From Methanohalophilus sp. RSK (lineage in GTDB: Archaea > Halobacteriota > Methanosarcinia > Methanosarcinales > Methanosarcinaceae), in the NCBI RefSeq assembly GCF_003722075.1, contig NZ_RDSK01000009.1:1-64000 (forward strand): a stretch of 64,000 nucleotides of DNA, in the 5' to 3' direction. A program made the translations under genes and the position numbers. The notes under the pieces are model-generated. The model did no database searches. It saw only the letters and a program-made list of their open reading frames with translations, and had not been told where the DNA came from. Positions 8,716-16,591 of this stretch are shown in pieces (position 1 is the first letter of the stretch; every line of letters starts with the position of its first letter).

Positions 8716-9851
8716 AAAATATCCTGATAATCGGGTACAGCAGCAGGAATATTGCCTGTTCTGCCAGGGGTGCAGGATATAATGTATATGCAATTGATGC
8801 TTTTTGTGACCGGGATCTGGAATATAATACCTGCAAATGCCATGCTTTGATGGAAGAAGACATCCATGAAGTGGATAGGGAAGAAATTGTCCGGATAATG
8901 GATAATTTCGAAACGGATTTTGACGGAGTTGTCCTGGGCTCGGGGTTTGAAAATCTTGAGAGAGAAATCTTTGACTGCCCAGTCCTGAATAATTCTGTAA
9001 GACAGATGAGAACTGTATCGGATAAAAAACGTTTTGCAGAAGAATTACAAAAACTTGGTATCCCTCATCCTGAAACCCATGTAGCTACGAATCCTCCGCA
9101 AATAAACACCCCAAAGATACTCAAGCCAGCAATGGGAGGCGGAGGGATTTTCAATAAAATAGTAACCAGTGCAGATGAACTGGAATACCAGGTTGACAGT
9201 CTATGCAAAACCGGAAATTTCAAACCGGATGAACTTATTCTGCAGGAAGTCATACAAGGCACTGCAGCAAGTGTTTCCATGATAAGTAATGGAAAACAGG
9301 CTACTGCAATTGCTGTTAATGAACAACTCATAGGAATTCCCTGGCTTACCAACATGCCGTTTGCTTATTGTGGAAATATTACTCCCATGCAGACACCCTA
9401 TGAAAAGGAAATGATTGGAATCTGCGAAAAATTATGTAAACACTTTAAACTGAAAGGTTCCAATGGAATGGATTTCATAATTACGGAGAAGGGACCTGTG
9501 ATACTGGAAATAAATGCTAGGTTTCAGGGAAGCCTGGATAGTGTGGAAATTGCAACAGGAATCAATTTATTCCAGGCACATGTGGATGCATTTAACGGAA
9601 AACTGCCCGAAAAACCGAAATACCAGCGATGTGGCGGGAGAACTATAATTTACGCTTCTGGAAAACCGATTACAATAAGCAAACAAATATCTGAAGTCTT
9701 TGGAAAGGGACGTTTTGCAGACATCCCGAAACCCGGCTATGAGGCATACCCGGATGAGCCGGTTGTTTCGATTCTAGCAGAGGGCAATTCCAGGAACGAT
9801 GTAATTGGACATATGAAAGAACAGGCGAAAATGCTCCATAAAATACTGTAA
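8712..9851 (+). CDS. ATP-grasp domain ligase, possibly MfnD-like
   Basis: The protein has 379 residues. An N-terminal Rossmann-like region (ILIIGYSSRNIACSARGAG) precedes an ATP-grasp fold, with KPAMGGGGIFNKIV in the nucleotide-binding loop near 135-150 and EINARFQGSLDSVE with metal-binding Glu/Asn near 270. It is related to the COG2232-type carboligases of methanogens. Tyramine-glutamate ligase MfnD of methanofuran synthesis is one characterised ATP-grasp enzyme in methanogens and a possible identity, but I cannot confirm it. The start overlaps the nmd3 stop (ATGA), so the two are co-transcribed. The stop codon shares its last base with the target duplication of the downstream insertion. Confidence 0.75.
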   Translation: MKNILIIGYSSRNIACSARGAGYNVYAIDAFCDRDLEYNTCKCHALMEEDIHEVDREEIVRIMDNFETDFDGVVLGSGFENLEREIFDCPVLNNSVRQMRTVSDKKRFAEELQKLGIPHPETHVATNPPQINTPKILKPAMGGGGIFNKIVTSADELEYQVDSLCKTGNFKPDELILQEVIQGTAASVSMISNGKQATAIAVNEQLIGIPWLTNMPFAYCGNITPMQTPYEKEMIGICEKLCKHFKLKGSNGMDFIITEKGPVILEINARFQGSLDSVEIATGINLFQAHVDAFNGKLPEKPKYQRCGGRTIIYASGKPITISKQISEVFGKGRFADIPKPGYEAYPDEPVVSILAEGNSRNDVIGHMKEQAKMLHKIL

Positions 9852-9859
9852 TGCAACCC
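9851..9859. repeat. Left copy of 9-bp target-site duplication
   Basis: ATGCAACCC at 9851-9859 is repeated in direct orientation at 11998-12006, exactly outside the two ends of the inverted-repeat-bounded insertion. Confidence 0.7.
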
Positions 9860-9880
9860 AGGCTTGCCCATAAAGTCCTC

Positions 9881-9933
9881 TTGACTACAAACTCCGTCAT
9901 TTGACCACAAAGTAGTACGTTTGACCATAAAGT
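9881..9933 (+). repeat. Left subterminal iterons, three copies at 20-bp spacing
   Basis: TTGACTACAAACT (9881-9893), TTGACCACAAAGT (9901-9913) and TTGACCATAAAGT (9921-9933) repeat at exactly 20 bp, about two helical turns. The terminal repeat itself contains a related TTGCCCATAAAGT (9864-9876). They are likely transposase-binding sites. Confidence 0.7.
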
Positions 9934-9985
9934 CAAGAAATCAGTACCTTCTAATGCTCTCGATTTTCTGAAAATAGTAGCAATT

Positions 9986-10515
9986 TCAAATATTTTTCGA
10001 CAAGGAACACAGCATCCGTATTACCCCAGTTTGACAGTTTCTACATTCAATAAACTCCCCATTCTGGAAATCATCATCTGAGTATTGATCATCCAGATCA
10101 TCAAGTTCATCTTCAAGATCTGAATCATCCAGAAATACTGGTTTTACAATATGCCCACAATTTGGGCACGGTCTTTCCCCTAATTTTGCGTACAATACTC
10201 TCATATAAGTGAGTATCTCTGTTGATGTCCCTACTGTTGATCTGGGACTTCTGTTTGTTAACCTCTGGCTAATGGCAATAGAAGGAGATAATCCAATGAT
10301 GTCATCAACTTTCGGTTTACTCATGCCGTCGGTGACCAATCCCATTGATTCCATATACTGCCGTTGACACTCTCTTTGCAATATACCATGGCAAAAGTCG
10401 ACTTTCCCGAACCAGAAGGTCCAGCTAAAACAACTAACTTGTTTTTAGGTATCTTAGCTGACACATTCTTTAGGTTGTGCTCTTTTGCTCCTTTTATTTC
10501 AATGAATTGGTCCAT
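9986..10515 (-). pseudogene. Broken UvrA-like ATPase gene (N-terminal fragment, frameshifted)
   Basis: Reading on the minus strand from ATG 10515, the protein begins as UvrA does, with an EHNLKNV stretch and a [12 protein letters not shown] Walker A motif. The frame then breaks near 10370-10385. The second frame continues with UvrA-typical sequence (SKPKVDDIIGLSPSIAISQ, then NRSPRSTVGTSTEI and a CPNCG zinc-binding motif) and stops at 9986. Only about 175 of the more than 800 residues of a UvrA-family protein remain. The divergent motifs suggest a UvrA2-like, drug-resistance-associated paralogue rather than the housekeeping repair gene. It lies within the insertion cassette, next to the reductase gene. 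Confidence 0.82.
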
Positions 10516-10526
10516 AGGAATACCAC

Positions 10527-11060
10527 TTACCTTTTTGCATAATGGAGCATTGCCATTCCATTCGCAGTTTCAGTCTTTAACAATTTTAGCTTGATTTCAG
10601 GGTTGTTGTCTTTAAAAAGAGGAATCCCTTCTCCAAGGATACAAGACATAACAGCAATGAGGTATTCATCGATCAGGTCTTTCTTCATGAAATCATCGAT
10701 GATCCCTGCTCCGCCTATTAACCAGATATCCTTGCCGTTCTCGTCCTTCAATTTCCCTATAAGATCCTCGACATTTTCATCAGTGAATTCAACTTCCTCG
10801 TTATTGTCCATCTTTTCTGATGTGTAAACGTACCCTTTGGTTCCTTTGTATGGATATTCTCCGAAAGTAAGTATCTGGTCGTAGGTCTTTCGACCCATGA
10901 TCACTGTATCAATGGATCCATAAAACTTGTCGTAACCAGAATCAACAAAATCAGCATTTGGTTCAGAGCCATCACCTTCCAGCCAGTCAACATCTCCGTT
11001 CTTTCGTGCGATATATCCATCCAAACTCATTGCAATATACAAAATAACCTTTCTACTCAT
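10527..11060 (-). CDS. Dihydrofolate reductase family protein (RibD C-terminal type)
   Basis: The protein has 177 residues. The ATG at 11060 is chosen because a GGAG ribosome binding site precedes it and the family N-terminus ([14 protein letters not shown]) follows at once. Further family motifs are [14 protein letters not shown] near residue 68 and [13 protein letters not shown] near 123, the nucleotide-binding part of the DHFR/RibD reductase fold. Substrate is unknown; members range from pteridine to flavin precursors. It is the best preserved gene of the insertion cassette. Its stop lies 11 bases from the UvrA-like remnant, and the MarR gene is 65 bases upstream in the same direction, so the three may once have formed an operon under MarR control. 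Confidence 0.85.
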   Translation of the reverse strand: MSRKVILYIAMSLDGYIARKNGDVDWLEGDGSEPNADFVDSGYDKFYGSIDTVIMGRKTYDQILTFGEYPYKGTKGYVYTSEKMDNNEEVEFTDENVEDLIGKLKDENGKDIWLIGGAGIIDDFMKKDLIDEYLIAVMSCILGEGIPLFKDNNPEIKLKLLKTETANGMAMLHYAKR

Positions 11061-11125
11061 TTTTTTCTCCACCTTTTGATTTTTTATCATATAGCATACA
11101 CTTTCAACTGTCAATTATTTGTTAT

Positions 11126-11554
11126 TCAGGACTTTGTTTCCTCTTCAAGTCCTCTGGACATCCTATCCCACAGGTCTGCGAATAGCTTGAAGTCCTCATC
11201 ACCAAGTATTTCCCCTATTTTTCTGAAGAACTGTTGATCTGCAGAATCAAGAACTTCAAGGACTTTTTTTCCAGTGCTGGAAATACATAGGTGAGAGACA
11301 CGCTTGTCCTTATCAGATTCCCGAACACCTATAAGCCCCATTTCCTGAAGCTTTTTGACAGCATTGCTTACAGCGGGTTTTGATACTCTCGCACTGGCTG
11401 CCAGTTCTGACATTGTCGGGTCACCTAATTTCTTGATCAGAGTCAAGTAAAGGTACAATCTTGCACTCAGGTCGCTGTTATTGTCAAGTTTCCCGTCGTT
11501 GACGATCTTGTTGTAATAGATGCTGACATTTTCAAAGGATAATTGATCAGGCAT
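11126..11554 (-). CDS. MarR family transcriptional regulator
   Basis: The protein has 142 residues with a winged helix-turn-helix: TMSELAASARVSKPAVSNAVKKL around residues 48-70 is the recognition region and ESDKDKRVSHL near 80 is the wing with its typical Asp-Lys-Arg. MarR proteins are dimers that repress small-molecule-responsive genes. Two identical 19-bp AT-rich repeats lie immediately upstream (11559-11577 and 11592-11610), which suggests autoregulation of this gene and the reductase downstream. It is carried by the insertion cassette. Confidence 0.88.
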   Translation of the reverse strand: MPDQLSFENVSIYYNKIVNDGKLDNNSDLSARLYLYLTLIKKLGDPTMSELAASARVSKPAVSNAVKKLQEMGLIGVRESDKDKRVSHLCISSTGKKVLEVLDSADQQFFRKIGEILGDEDFKLFADLWDRMSRGLEEETKS

Positions 11555-11558
11555 TATA

Positions 11559-11610
11559 GTTAATTAAGTTAATTAATATTTATAATCATTGGTTAATTAA
11601 GTTAATTAAT
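11559..11610 (-). promoter_or_regulatory. Tandem 19-bp operators for the MarR regulator
   Basis: GTTAATTAAGTTAATTAAT occurs twice, at 11559-11577 and 11592-11610, 33 bp apart (about three helical turns). Each copy is near-palindromic. The first copy starts five bases before the marR ATG. Confidence 0.65.
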
Positions 11611-11922
11611 TATGCCCCCGTTGAGTACAAACGATTGACTGAAAATTCATGTTTGTGACCGCTAATACTCTATTTTTGGAACAAAGTGAGAATCCCGTGG
11701 AAATCATTAGTGTTGCATTAGAATTCAGATGAAAGTTTAAAGTAAACCAATGATAATCTCATCTTTATTCTCTTGGTTTTGACTGTAGTTATTTCTCAAA
11801 AGTTCATTGATTCATCTTTTTTAGTTGCGGCAACATAAATGAGGACCTAACCTCGAATTTTCAATCAAAATGCTGCTTTTTTTATTCGCTCAATAGTAGG
11901 AAATAGCTTGCCGATATGCGAT
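11611..11922. other. Non-coding interior of the insertion cassette
   Basis: About 310 bases between the MarR operators and the right-hand iterons. No open frame with a start and ribosome binding site was seen. AT-rich with no clear structure. Confidence 0.4.
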
Positions 11923-11975
11923 TTGACCACAAAGTGGGTTATTTGACTATAAAGTAGGGTAGTTGACCACAAAGT
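11923..11975 (+). repeat. Right subterminal iterons, three copies at 20-bp spacing
   Basis: TTGACCACAAAGT (11923-11935), TTGACTATAAAGT (11943-11955) and TTGACCACAAAGT (11963-11975). The orientation is the same as at the left end, so the cassette ends are not mirror images apart from the terminal 18 bp. Confidence 0.7.
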
Positions 11976-11997
11976 AGGGGACTTTATGGGCAAGCCC

Positions 11998-12006
11998 ATG
12001 CAACCC
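11998..12006. repeat. Right copy of 9-bp target-site duplication
   Basis: ATGCAACCC, identical to 9851-9859, directly outside the right terminal repeat after one base. Confidence 0.7.
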
Positions 12007-12080
12007 CATAACTATAAATAATAAGAAGAGAGAAAGCGTAAACTCTACTTATTACTAATTCCTTTCCATGAGGCGATCAA

Positions 12081-12575
12081 TTGATAGATTTAAATGACCC
12101 TGTAGTACGAGGATACCTGATACAGCTGCTTGGAGAAGAAGGAATCACAATTATTGAAAACATGCCCGAAGGTGAAGTCACCGACGAGGAAATAGCAGAA
12201 GCTACGGGCGTGTTATTGAATATTGTCCGAAGAAACCTGTTCATAATGAACGAGAATAAACTCGCCATATGTCGCCGGGAAAGGGATTCAAGCAGCGGCT
12301 GGTTGACATACCTGTGGCAACTTGACCTGGATGACATTGACACCCAGCTGACAAAAGAGAAGAAAAAACTTGTTAAGAACCTTCAGGCTCGTCTGGATTT
12401 TGAAGAGGATAACGTTTTTTACGTCTGCCCGGAAGGATGCATAAGGATCCTGTTCAATAATGCAGCTGATTGCCACTTCCTTTGTCCGGTATGTGGTGAA
12501 GACCTGACTTTCCAGGAAAATACAGAAATGGTTGATACACTAAAAGAAAGACTTACTGCCTTGCAGGAAAGTTGA
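12081..12575 (+). CDS. tfe: Transcription factor E (TFE alpha)
   Basis: The protein has 164 residues and starts at TTG 12081 behind a GAGGCGAT ribosome binding site; the nearby ATG at 12068 is out of frame. It has the N-terminal winged-helix domain (TDEEIAEATGVLLNIVRRNLF near 34-54), a linker and a C-terminal zinc ribbon (CPEGC near 116, CPVCG near 135). TFE helps open promoter DNA with TBP, TFB and RNA polymerase. The HD-domain gene follows after three bases. The insertion cassette ends only 74 bases upstream, so the tfe promoter must fit in that gap or come from within the element. Confidence 0.93.
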   Translation: MIDLNDPVVRGYLIQLLGEEGITIIENMPEGEVTDEEIAEATGVLLNIVRRNLFIMNENKLAICRRERDSSSGWLTYLWQLDLDDIDTQLTKEKKKLVKNLQARLDFEEDNVFYVCPEGCIRILFNNAADCHFLCPVCGEDLTFQENTEMVDTLKERLTALQES

Positions 12576-12578
12576 GCA

Positions 12579-13091
12579 ATGATCTCTTACAGGGATGCAA
12601 TACTATTACTCGAAAACGAAGGGTGCTCCAAAAAAGTAATCCAACACTGCATTGAAGTATCAAGGGCATCAGAAGAGATTGCAAAAAGGCTTCAAAAAAG
12701 GGGCTATGATGTCGATATCGAACTCGCCAGAATTGGCGGGCTTTTACATGATATCGGAAGAGGTACCACACACGGCATTATGCATGCAGATGCCGGTAGC
12801 CGGCGTGCTACTGAACTGGGCCTTGATGAAAAACTAATAGATATTATAAGGAACCATATTGGTGCAGGTATCCCCAAGGATGAAGCAAAAGAAATGGGAC
12901 TTCCGCCACAGGATTATATGCCCCTCTCCATGGAAGAGAAAATTGTTGCTCATGCGGATAACCTTGTGAAGGGAACAAAACGTATATCCACAGAGGAGCG
13001 CATCAACCGGATGAAGAAAAAGGGTGTCGCCAAAGAGGCTATGGAAAGAGTTCATGCCCTTGCCGAAGAACTTGGAATAAAGCAACTTTAA
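12579..13091 (+). CDS. HD domain protein, TIGR00295 family
   Basis: The protein has 170 residues. The metal-binding HD motif pattern is visible: H23 (QHCIEVS), GLLHDIGR near 53-60 with the HD pair, then H65 and H70 (TTHGIMHADAG), H92 (RNHIGAG) and D126 (AHADNLV). HD proteins hydrolyse phosphoesters, but this archaeal family has no settled substrate. Its place directly behind tfe suggests co-transcription rather than shared function. Confidence 0.82.
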   Translation: MISYRDAILLLENEGCSKKVIQHCIEVSRASEEIAKRLQKRGYDVDIELARIGGLLHDIGRGTTHGIMHADAGSRRATELGLDEKLIDIIRNHIGAGIPKDEAKEMGLPPQDYMPLSMEEKIVAHADNLVKGTKRISTEERINRMKKKGVAKEAMERVHALAEELGIKQL

Positions 13092-13458
13092 ATTTTATGG
13101 GATACAGGAAAGCAGTGGCCTTACCTGGACACTCTGCAACACTTCCTCCTGATCATATAACCAAACCCATAAGAGTAATACTGGCCAAGTGGACATCTGC
13201 CCTTATGACCCGGACCATGATAATCCGAACCACCTGTTTTTAAAAGACCATACCGATCAGCTAGTCAACTACCCCTTTCTTTCTCAACAGATAAATGGAA
13301 ATAATAATCTCCATCCCTGTGTTTTACGCTTTGGATGTCTTATATAAAATCTTCGCTTTCTCTGTGGTTTATACATGGAATATAGATTTTCTGCAAAGCC
13401 AATTTCATAGAAACTCATAAATAGTGTTTAAACTGAATTATACTGCCGTATAAGGAAA
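13092..13458. other. Intergenic stretch with possible coding traces
   Basis: This 367-base gap follows the HD gene. Short open runs exist on the plus strand (for example a 48-codon frame from 13098, and an overlapping frame around 13190-13345 rich in Asp, Asn and His), but none has both a ribosome binding site and a recognisable family. The region may be a decayed gene or simply spacer. Confidence 0.3.
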
Positions 13459-13479
13459 ATGCAACGAAGGTATTTGATT

Positions 13480-13617
13480 ATGGCAATGTCGAAAAAAGAT
13501 ATAAACAGAAAAAAAGGTGCAAAGAGAGAAAAACTGGCAAAACTGGAAGAATTAGCAGCCAGCGGCGACAAAGATGCCAAAAAGAAACTTGCCAAGGAAA
13601 AAAGGAAAGGAAAATAA
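13480..13617 (+). CDS. Small lysine-rich basic protein (45 aa)
   Basis: An ORF starts at ATG 13480 (GAAGGT nine bases upstream); an in-frame ATG at 13459 and another at 13486 are alternatives. The product begins MAMSKKDINRKKGAKREKL and ends in KEKRKGK, with about a third Lys and Arg and an Ala/Glu-containing helical middle. Such short basic proteins in archaea are often nucleic-acid-associated, but I recognise no family. It stands alone between the HD gene and the FetAB-like operon. Confidence 0.5.
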   Translation: MAMSKKDINRKKGAKREKLAKLEELAASGDKDAKKKLAKEKRKGK

Positions 13618-13838
13618 CTTCCTTTCACTTGAAAGATGAATTTGATGAAGATACCTATCATTATAAACATTGTAAAATGGCTTTCTATATTTTAAAAAGG
13701 AGATATGAGGAAGAACTGAAGGCAACAAAATACAGAAATCAGTGAAAGTGGTCAAGTTCAAATTATTAAGTTATAATGGAGACTGGCTATCACTGTTTCA
13801 GTAATTATTCAAAAGAAGAATTCTATAGAACCTTTTAA

Positions 13839-14639
13839 TTATACTTTTTTAATATCTTCGACCATCAGGTCATAATCATCAAAGCCTTTCTCCACGACTA
13901 CAATCACACAAACCAGGACACCCAGTACAGTAGTTACAAAAATAGCTACCATTATGGTTATCTGGTATTTGATAGCCAGTATGGGGTTCACTCCCCCCAA
14001 TATCTGACCGGTCATCATACCCGGCAGGAATACTATACCCATAGTTGCCATGTTGGCAAGAGTCGGTTTGAGAGAAGATAGCATACTCCTTTGCATATAG
14101 GGAAATAAGGCTTCTTTCCTGGATGCACCAACACAAAGCCTGTACAGGTAACGTTGCTCATTGTTCTTTACATCTTGATAAAAATCGTTCAATGCAACAA
14201 TATTTGCACGCAAGGAGTTACCCATAAGCATACCTGCAATGGGTATGAGGTAGCGAGCCTCAAAGATATCATCAAGATTTATGATAAAACCGGTAAAATA
14301 AAACAGAACCAGTATGTTTGCAATGGAAAAAAGGATTAGCATTGTGGGAAGAAAAGGTCCTGTCTTGAAATCCGTTCCTTCGAGTATGGTATATGTCGCA
14401 AAGAACAGCATTACAAATACCCATAAAACGTTAATAAGCGGGTTATTAATATCAAAAACTACGGTAAGCAGAAGCCCTATCAGGAATAACTGGAAAGACA
14501 TCCGCGATACGATAATGACACTTTTCTTTATGATGCCCAATTTAAAATAATAACTTACCAGAAAGGGGAGAATGAGCAGCAAGGTACAGAATATGAAACC
14601 GGAAACACCGATATTTTGAATTACGTTAATTTCTGCCAT
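13839..14639 (-). CDS. FetB/UPF0014 family ABC transporter permease
   Basis: The protein has 266 residues and about seven membrane helices. Family signatures are GNSLRANIVALNDF near 143-156 and MATMGIVFLPGMMTGQILGG near 200-219, the most conserved part of the YbbM/FetB permeases. In Escherichia coli FetAB exports iron under oxidative stress; the archaeal substrate is not known. GAGGTG lies five bases before the ATG. The ATP-binding partner is nine bases upstream, so the pair forms one operon. Confidence 0.88.
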   Translation of the reverse strand: MAEINVIQNIGVSGFIFCTLLLILPFLVSYYFKLGIIKKSVIIVSRMSFQLFLIGLLLTVVFDINNPLINVLWVFVMLFFATYTILEGTDFKTGPFLPTMLILFSIANILVLFYFTGFIINLDDIFEARYLIPIAGMLMGNSLRANIVALNDFYQDVKNNEQRYLYRLCVGASRKEALFPYMQRSMLSSLKPTLANMATMGIVFLPGMMTGQILGGVNPILAIKYQITIMVAIFVTTVLGVLVCVIVVVEKGFDDYDLMVEDIKKV

Positions 14640-14648
14640 CTATGCACC

Positions 14649-15281
14649 TCATTTGTTTGGAATATCCACAACACGCAAACCTTCTCTTTCCCACTGGGGA
14701 TCGTGTGAAATGACAACTACTGTTAATGAAGGGTCATTGGCAAAATAGTCAACTACCTTTGATTTCAATGAAGAATCGAGGGAAGAAGTGGGTTCATCAA
14801 GCAAGAATACATTTCTTTCCAGAAGTAGAGACAAAATGAGTACAATACGCTGTTTTTCCCCTCCAGAGAGAGATTTGAATTCTTTTTTGAGAATGGAATC
14901 ATCAAGTTCAAACCATTCAAGCAACCTTTGGATTTTTTCAAAAGAAGGAGTAAAACCAACGGCATTATAGGTGAATATAGTGTCAAAGAACTCGTTTACA
15001 CTATCTCTTCCAACATCAACATCCTGGGGAACATAGGCTACTTTTGTACGCACAACAGAAACAGAATTACCATTAACCGGCAAATTATCAAAATAAACAT
15101 CCCCGCCTGAAGGGCGCATCAATCCCAGCAGACACAGGAAAAGGGTGGATTTACCGGTCCCGGATTTCCCCCGAATTAGAACTTTTTCACCTTCCTTTAT
15201 TGTAAGATTGAAATTCTCCAGAACCTTCTGATGCGAATGAATAATGCTAAGGTCCCTGTATTCAATAATATTTTGATCCAT
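14649..15281 (-). CDS. FetA-like ABC transporter ATP-binding protein
   Basis: The protein has 210 residues. ATG 15281 is preferred over TTG 15290. It shows Walker A (GKSGTGKSTL), the Q-loop (YVPQDV), the signature SLSGGEKQR, Walker B with catalytic Glu (NVFLLDEPTSSLD) and the switch His (VVISHD). It powers the FetB-like permease encoded next. No substrate-binding protein is nearby, in line with an exporter. Confidence 0.9.
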   Translation of the reverse strand: MDQNIIEYRDLSIIHSHQKVLENFNLTIKEGEKVLIRGKSGTGKSTLFLCLLGLMRPSGGDVYFDNLPVNGNSVSVVRTKVAYVPQDVDVGRDSVNEFFDTIFTYNAVGFTPSFEKIQRLLEWFELDDSILKKEFKSLSGGEKQRIVLILSLLLERNVFLLDEPTSSLDSSLKSKVVDYFANDPSLTVVVISHDPQWEREGLRVVDIPNK

Positions 15282-15734
15282 ATACACCAACAGATTTCCC
15301 TATAGCAGAAAGTAGATGATCAAACACCATATTTATGGTTTGTTATACATAAAATATATACTCATGATTGGCATATACATAATCAACCTCAAATAAGTAA
15401 TTGGCTCTGTATATGCTTATTATTGAGTGTATTGAAAAGAACATACAACTTGCACATTACCAATTTTTGTCCAGTATGACATGTAGACAATTCAAATTTC
15501 ATGTGAAGGAAGTATATTATTAAAATAAATATTCCCTTCCCGAAAGGGAAACAGAAGCGGATAAAAATCTACTCCTGCCTCCCTGGCCTTTTGATATGCT
15601 CCGTAGAATCCCGGGTCCATTAGCCGGTTTGGGGAAAATATGAGATATTAAGCAGATTGGTTAATCTGATACATAATTTCCTGCGGCCGCCATACGGACT
15701 AAAGAAGGGACACTCCTGACAGTCGCTGTGATAA
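15282..15734. other. Long intergenic gap with gene remnant and small dyads
   Basis: These 450 bases are AT-rich near fetA. Further on they contain a minus-strand remnant (listed separately), a TTCCC/GGGAA hairpin near 15533-15550 and a perfect dyad CAGATT-GGTT-AATCTG near 15652-15667. No intact gene was seen. Confidence 0.4.
15492..15620 (-). pseudogene. C-terminal remnant of a gene, possibly SfsA-like
   Basis: A 42-codon minus-strand frame reads MDPGFYGAYQKAREAGVDFY and continues with PLLFP and a short strand ending in LP. The pattern (Asp-Pro, then an AY..AREAGV helix and a P.L strand) resembles the C-terminal end of SfsA-family nuclease-like proteins, but most of the gene is missing and no ribosome binding site precedes it. 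It may be the trace of a deleted gene. Confidence 0.3.
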
Positions 15735-16349
15735 TCATTTTAAATTTTTATTTTCCGCATCCCAGAAAAATAATTCATCTGTATTTCTTTCATAGTTTTC
15801 AAATATCGAAGGATACAATTTTGTATATTTTGCTTCTTCAATAGGGATACAAAACATTCTTTCAGGACTTTCTGGAGATCCTCCCAGTCCAATTACTATG
15901 TACAGTGGTATATCATTGTTTTCAGAATATTCCTTGTATTTGTCCATTTGATACTTTTTACACCAACTTATACCACCCTGATAAAGACCTGATCGGAATT
16001 TACACTCTACCGCAAATCTGTCATCATTTGGCGTATATCTAAAACATAAATCAGGATTGGAGTTGGATTCAACCTTACGATTGTATTTTCTAGTAACATC
16101 TGTGGTCCAATCGACTATAGAAAAATACTTTTTGCTGAATTTGTCTGCTACAAATTGCTCGAAAGAATCACCTTTTTTTATGCTCTCTTCAACTTTATTT
16201 TCATCATCACTAACTTGATCTTCTTTTTCTTCGATTATAGGTTCTGGTTGTTCTTCAAAAACAGGTTTTTCGCTTGCTACTTCATTATCATTTACTTCAT
16301 CTTCTTGGAAAGCATCATATGCTTTCTTTAATTTATTTACAAAGCCCAT
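15735..16349 (-). CDS. PD-(D/E)XK nuclease superfamily-like protein
   Basis: The protein has 204 residues. An acidic, low-complexity N-terminal region (about 15-60, many Glu and Asp) leads to a compact domain from about residue 62. There, SNPDLCFRYTPNDDRFAVECKF has the spacing of the nuclease core: Asp on one strand, then E-C-K on the next (near residues 98-118). This is the restriction-endonuclease fold signature. No methyltransferase or helicase lies beside it, so it is not a recognisable restriction system. It could be a solitary nuclease from a former mobile element or a repair protein. Confidence 0.6.
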   Translation of the reverse strand: MGFVNKLKKAYDAFQEDEVNDNEVASEKPVFEEQPEPIIEEKEDQVSDDENKVEESIKKGDSFEQFVADKFSKKYFSIVDWTTDVTRKYNRKVESNSNPDLCFRYTPNDDRFAVECKFRSGLYQGGISWCKKYQMDKYKEYSENNDIPLYIVIGLGGSPESPERMFCIPIEEAKYTKLYPSIFENYERNTDELFFWDAENKNLK

Positions 16350-16591
16350 GGTCTACAGTATAGAATATTTAATTTATAAATGTTATCAGTAAAACCCAAA
16401 TATAAAGTAAAATTCATAAATATTTCAATAACTTCCCAACTCTCGTATCTACTCCCATAAATTACAATTCATAACCATAAACCCAAACAATTGTTGTTTG
16501 TGTCAGATCATAATATGCCTAAAAAGATAATAAATATGCATCACCTGTTTTTCTGATTCAGGCATATCAATACCAAAAATCTGACATCCTT

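Larger units (their letters stand above)
9860..11997. mobile_element. Transposase-less insertion cassette with 18-bp terminal inverted repeats
   Basis: The ends are GGCTTGCCCATAAAGTCC at 9861-9878 and its exact reverse complement at 11979-11996. A 9-bp direct repeat (ATGCAACCC) flanks them. Inside each end are three copies of TTGACYAYAAAGT-like iterons spaced exactly 20 bp apart, at 9881, 9901, 9921 and at 11923, 11943, 11963, all in the same orientation. The first left copy reads ACT instead of AGT at its end. The cassette carries a broken UvrA-like gene, a dihydrofolate reductase-family gene and a MarR regulator, but no transposase. This fits a non-autonomous mobile insertion cassette mobilised in trans by an insertion sequence with matching ends. 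It landed at the stop codon of the ATP-grasp gene, upstream of tfe. Confidence 0.8.

Noticed and set aside
9881-9933. Regular 20-bp repeats considered as a possible CRISPR array.
   Set aside because: The repeats are 13 bp with 7-bp gaps, only three copies, and lie just inside inverted-repeat ends with matching copies at the other end; they are transposon-type iterons.
13098-13345. Overlapping plus-strand frames after the HD-domain gene, one rich in Asp, Asn and His.
   Set aside because: No ribosome binding site, no family, and the frames overlap each other; kept only as a possible decayed gene in the gap description.
15652-15667. Perfect dyad CAGATT-GGTT-AATCTG.
   Set aside because: Short, inside a decayed intergenic region with no promoter context, so it may be chance.
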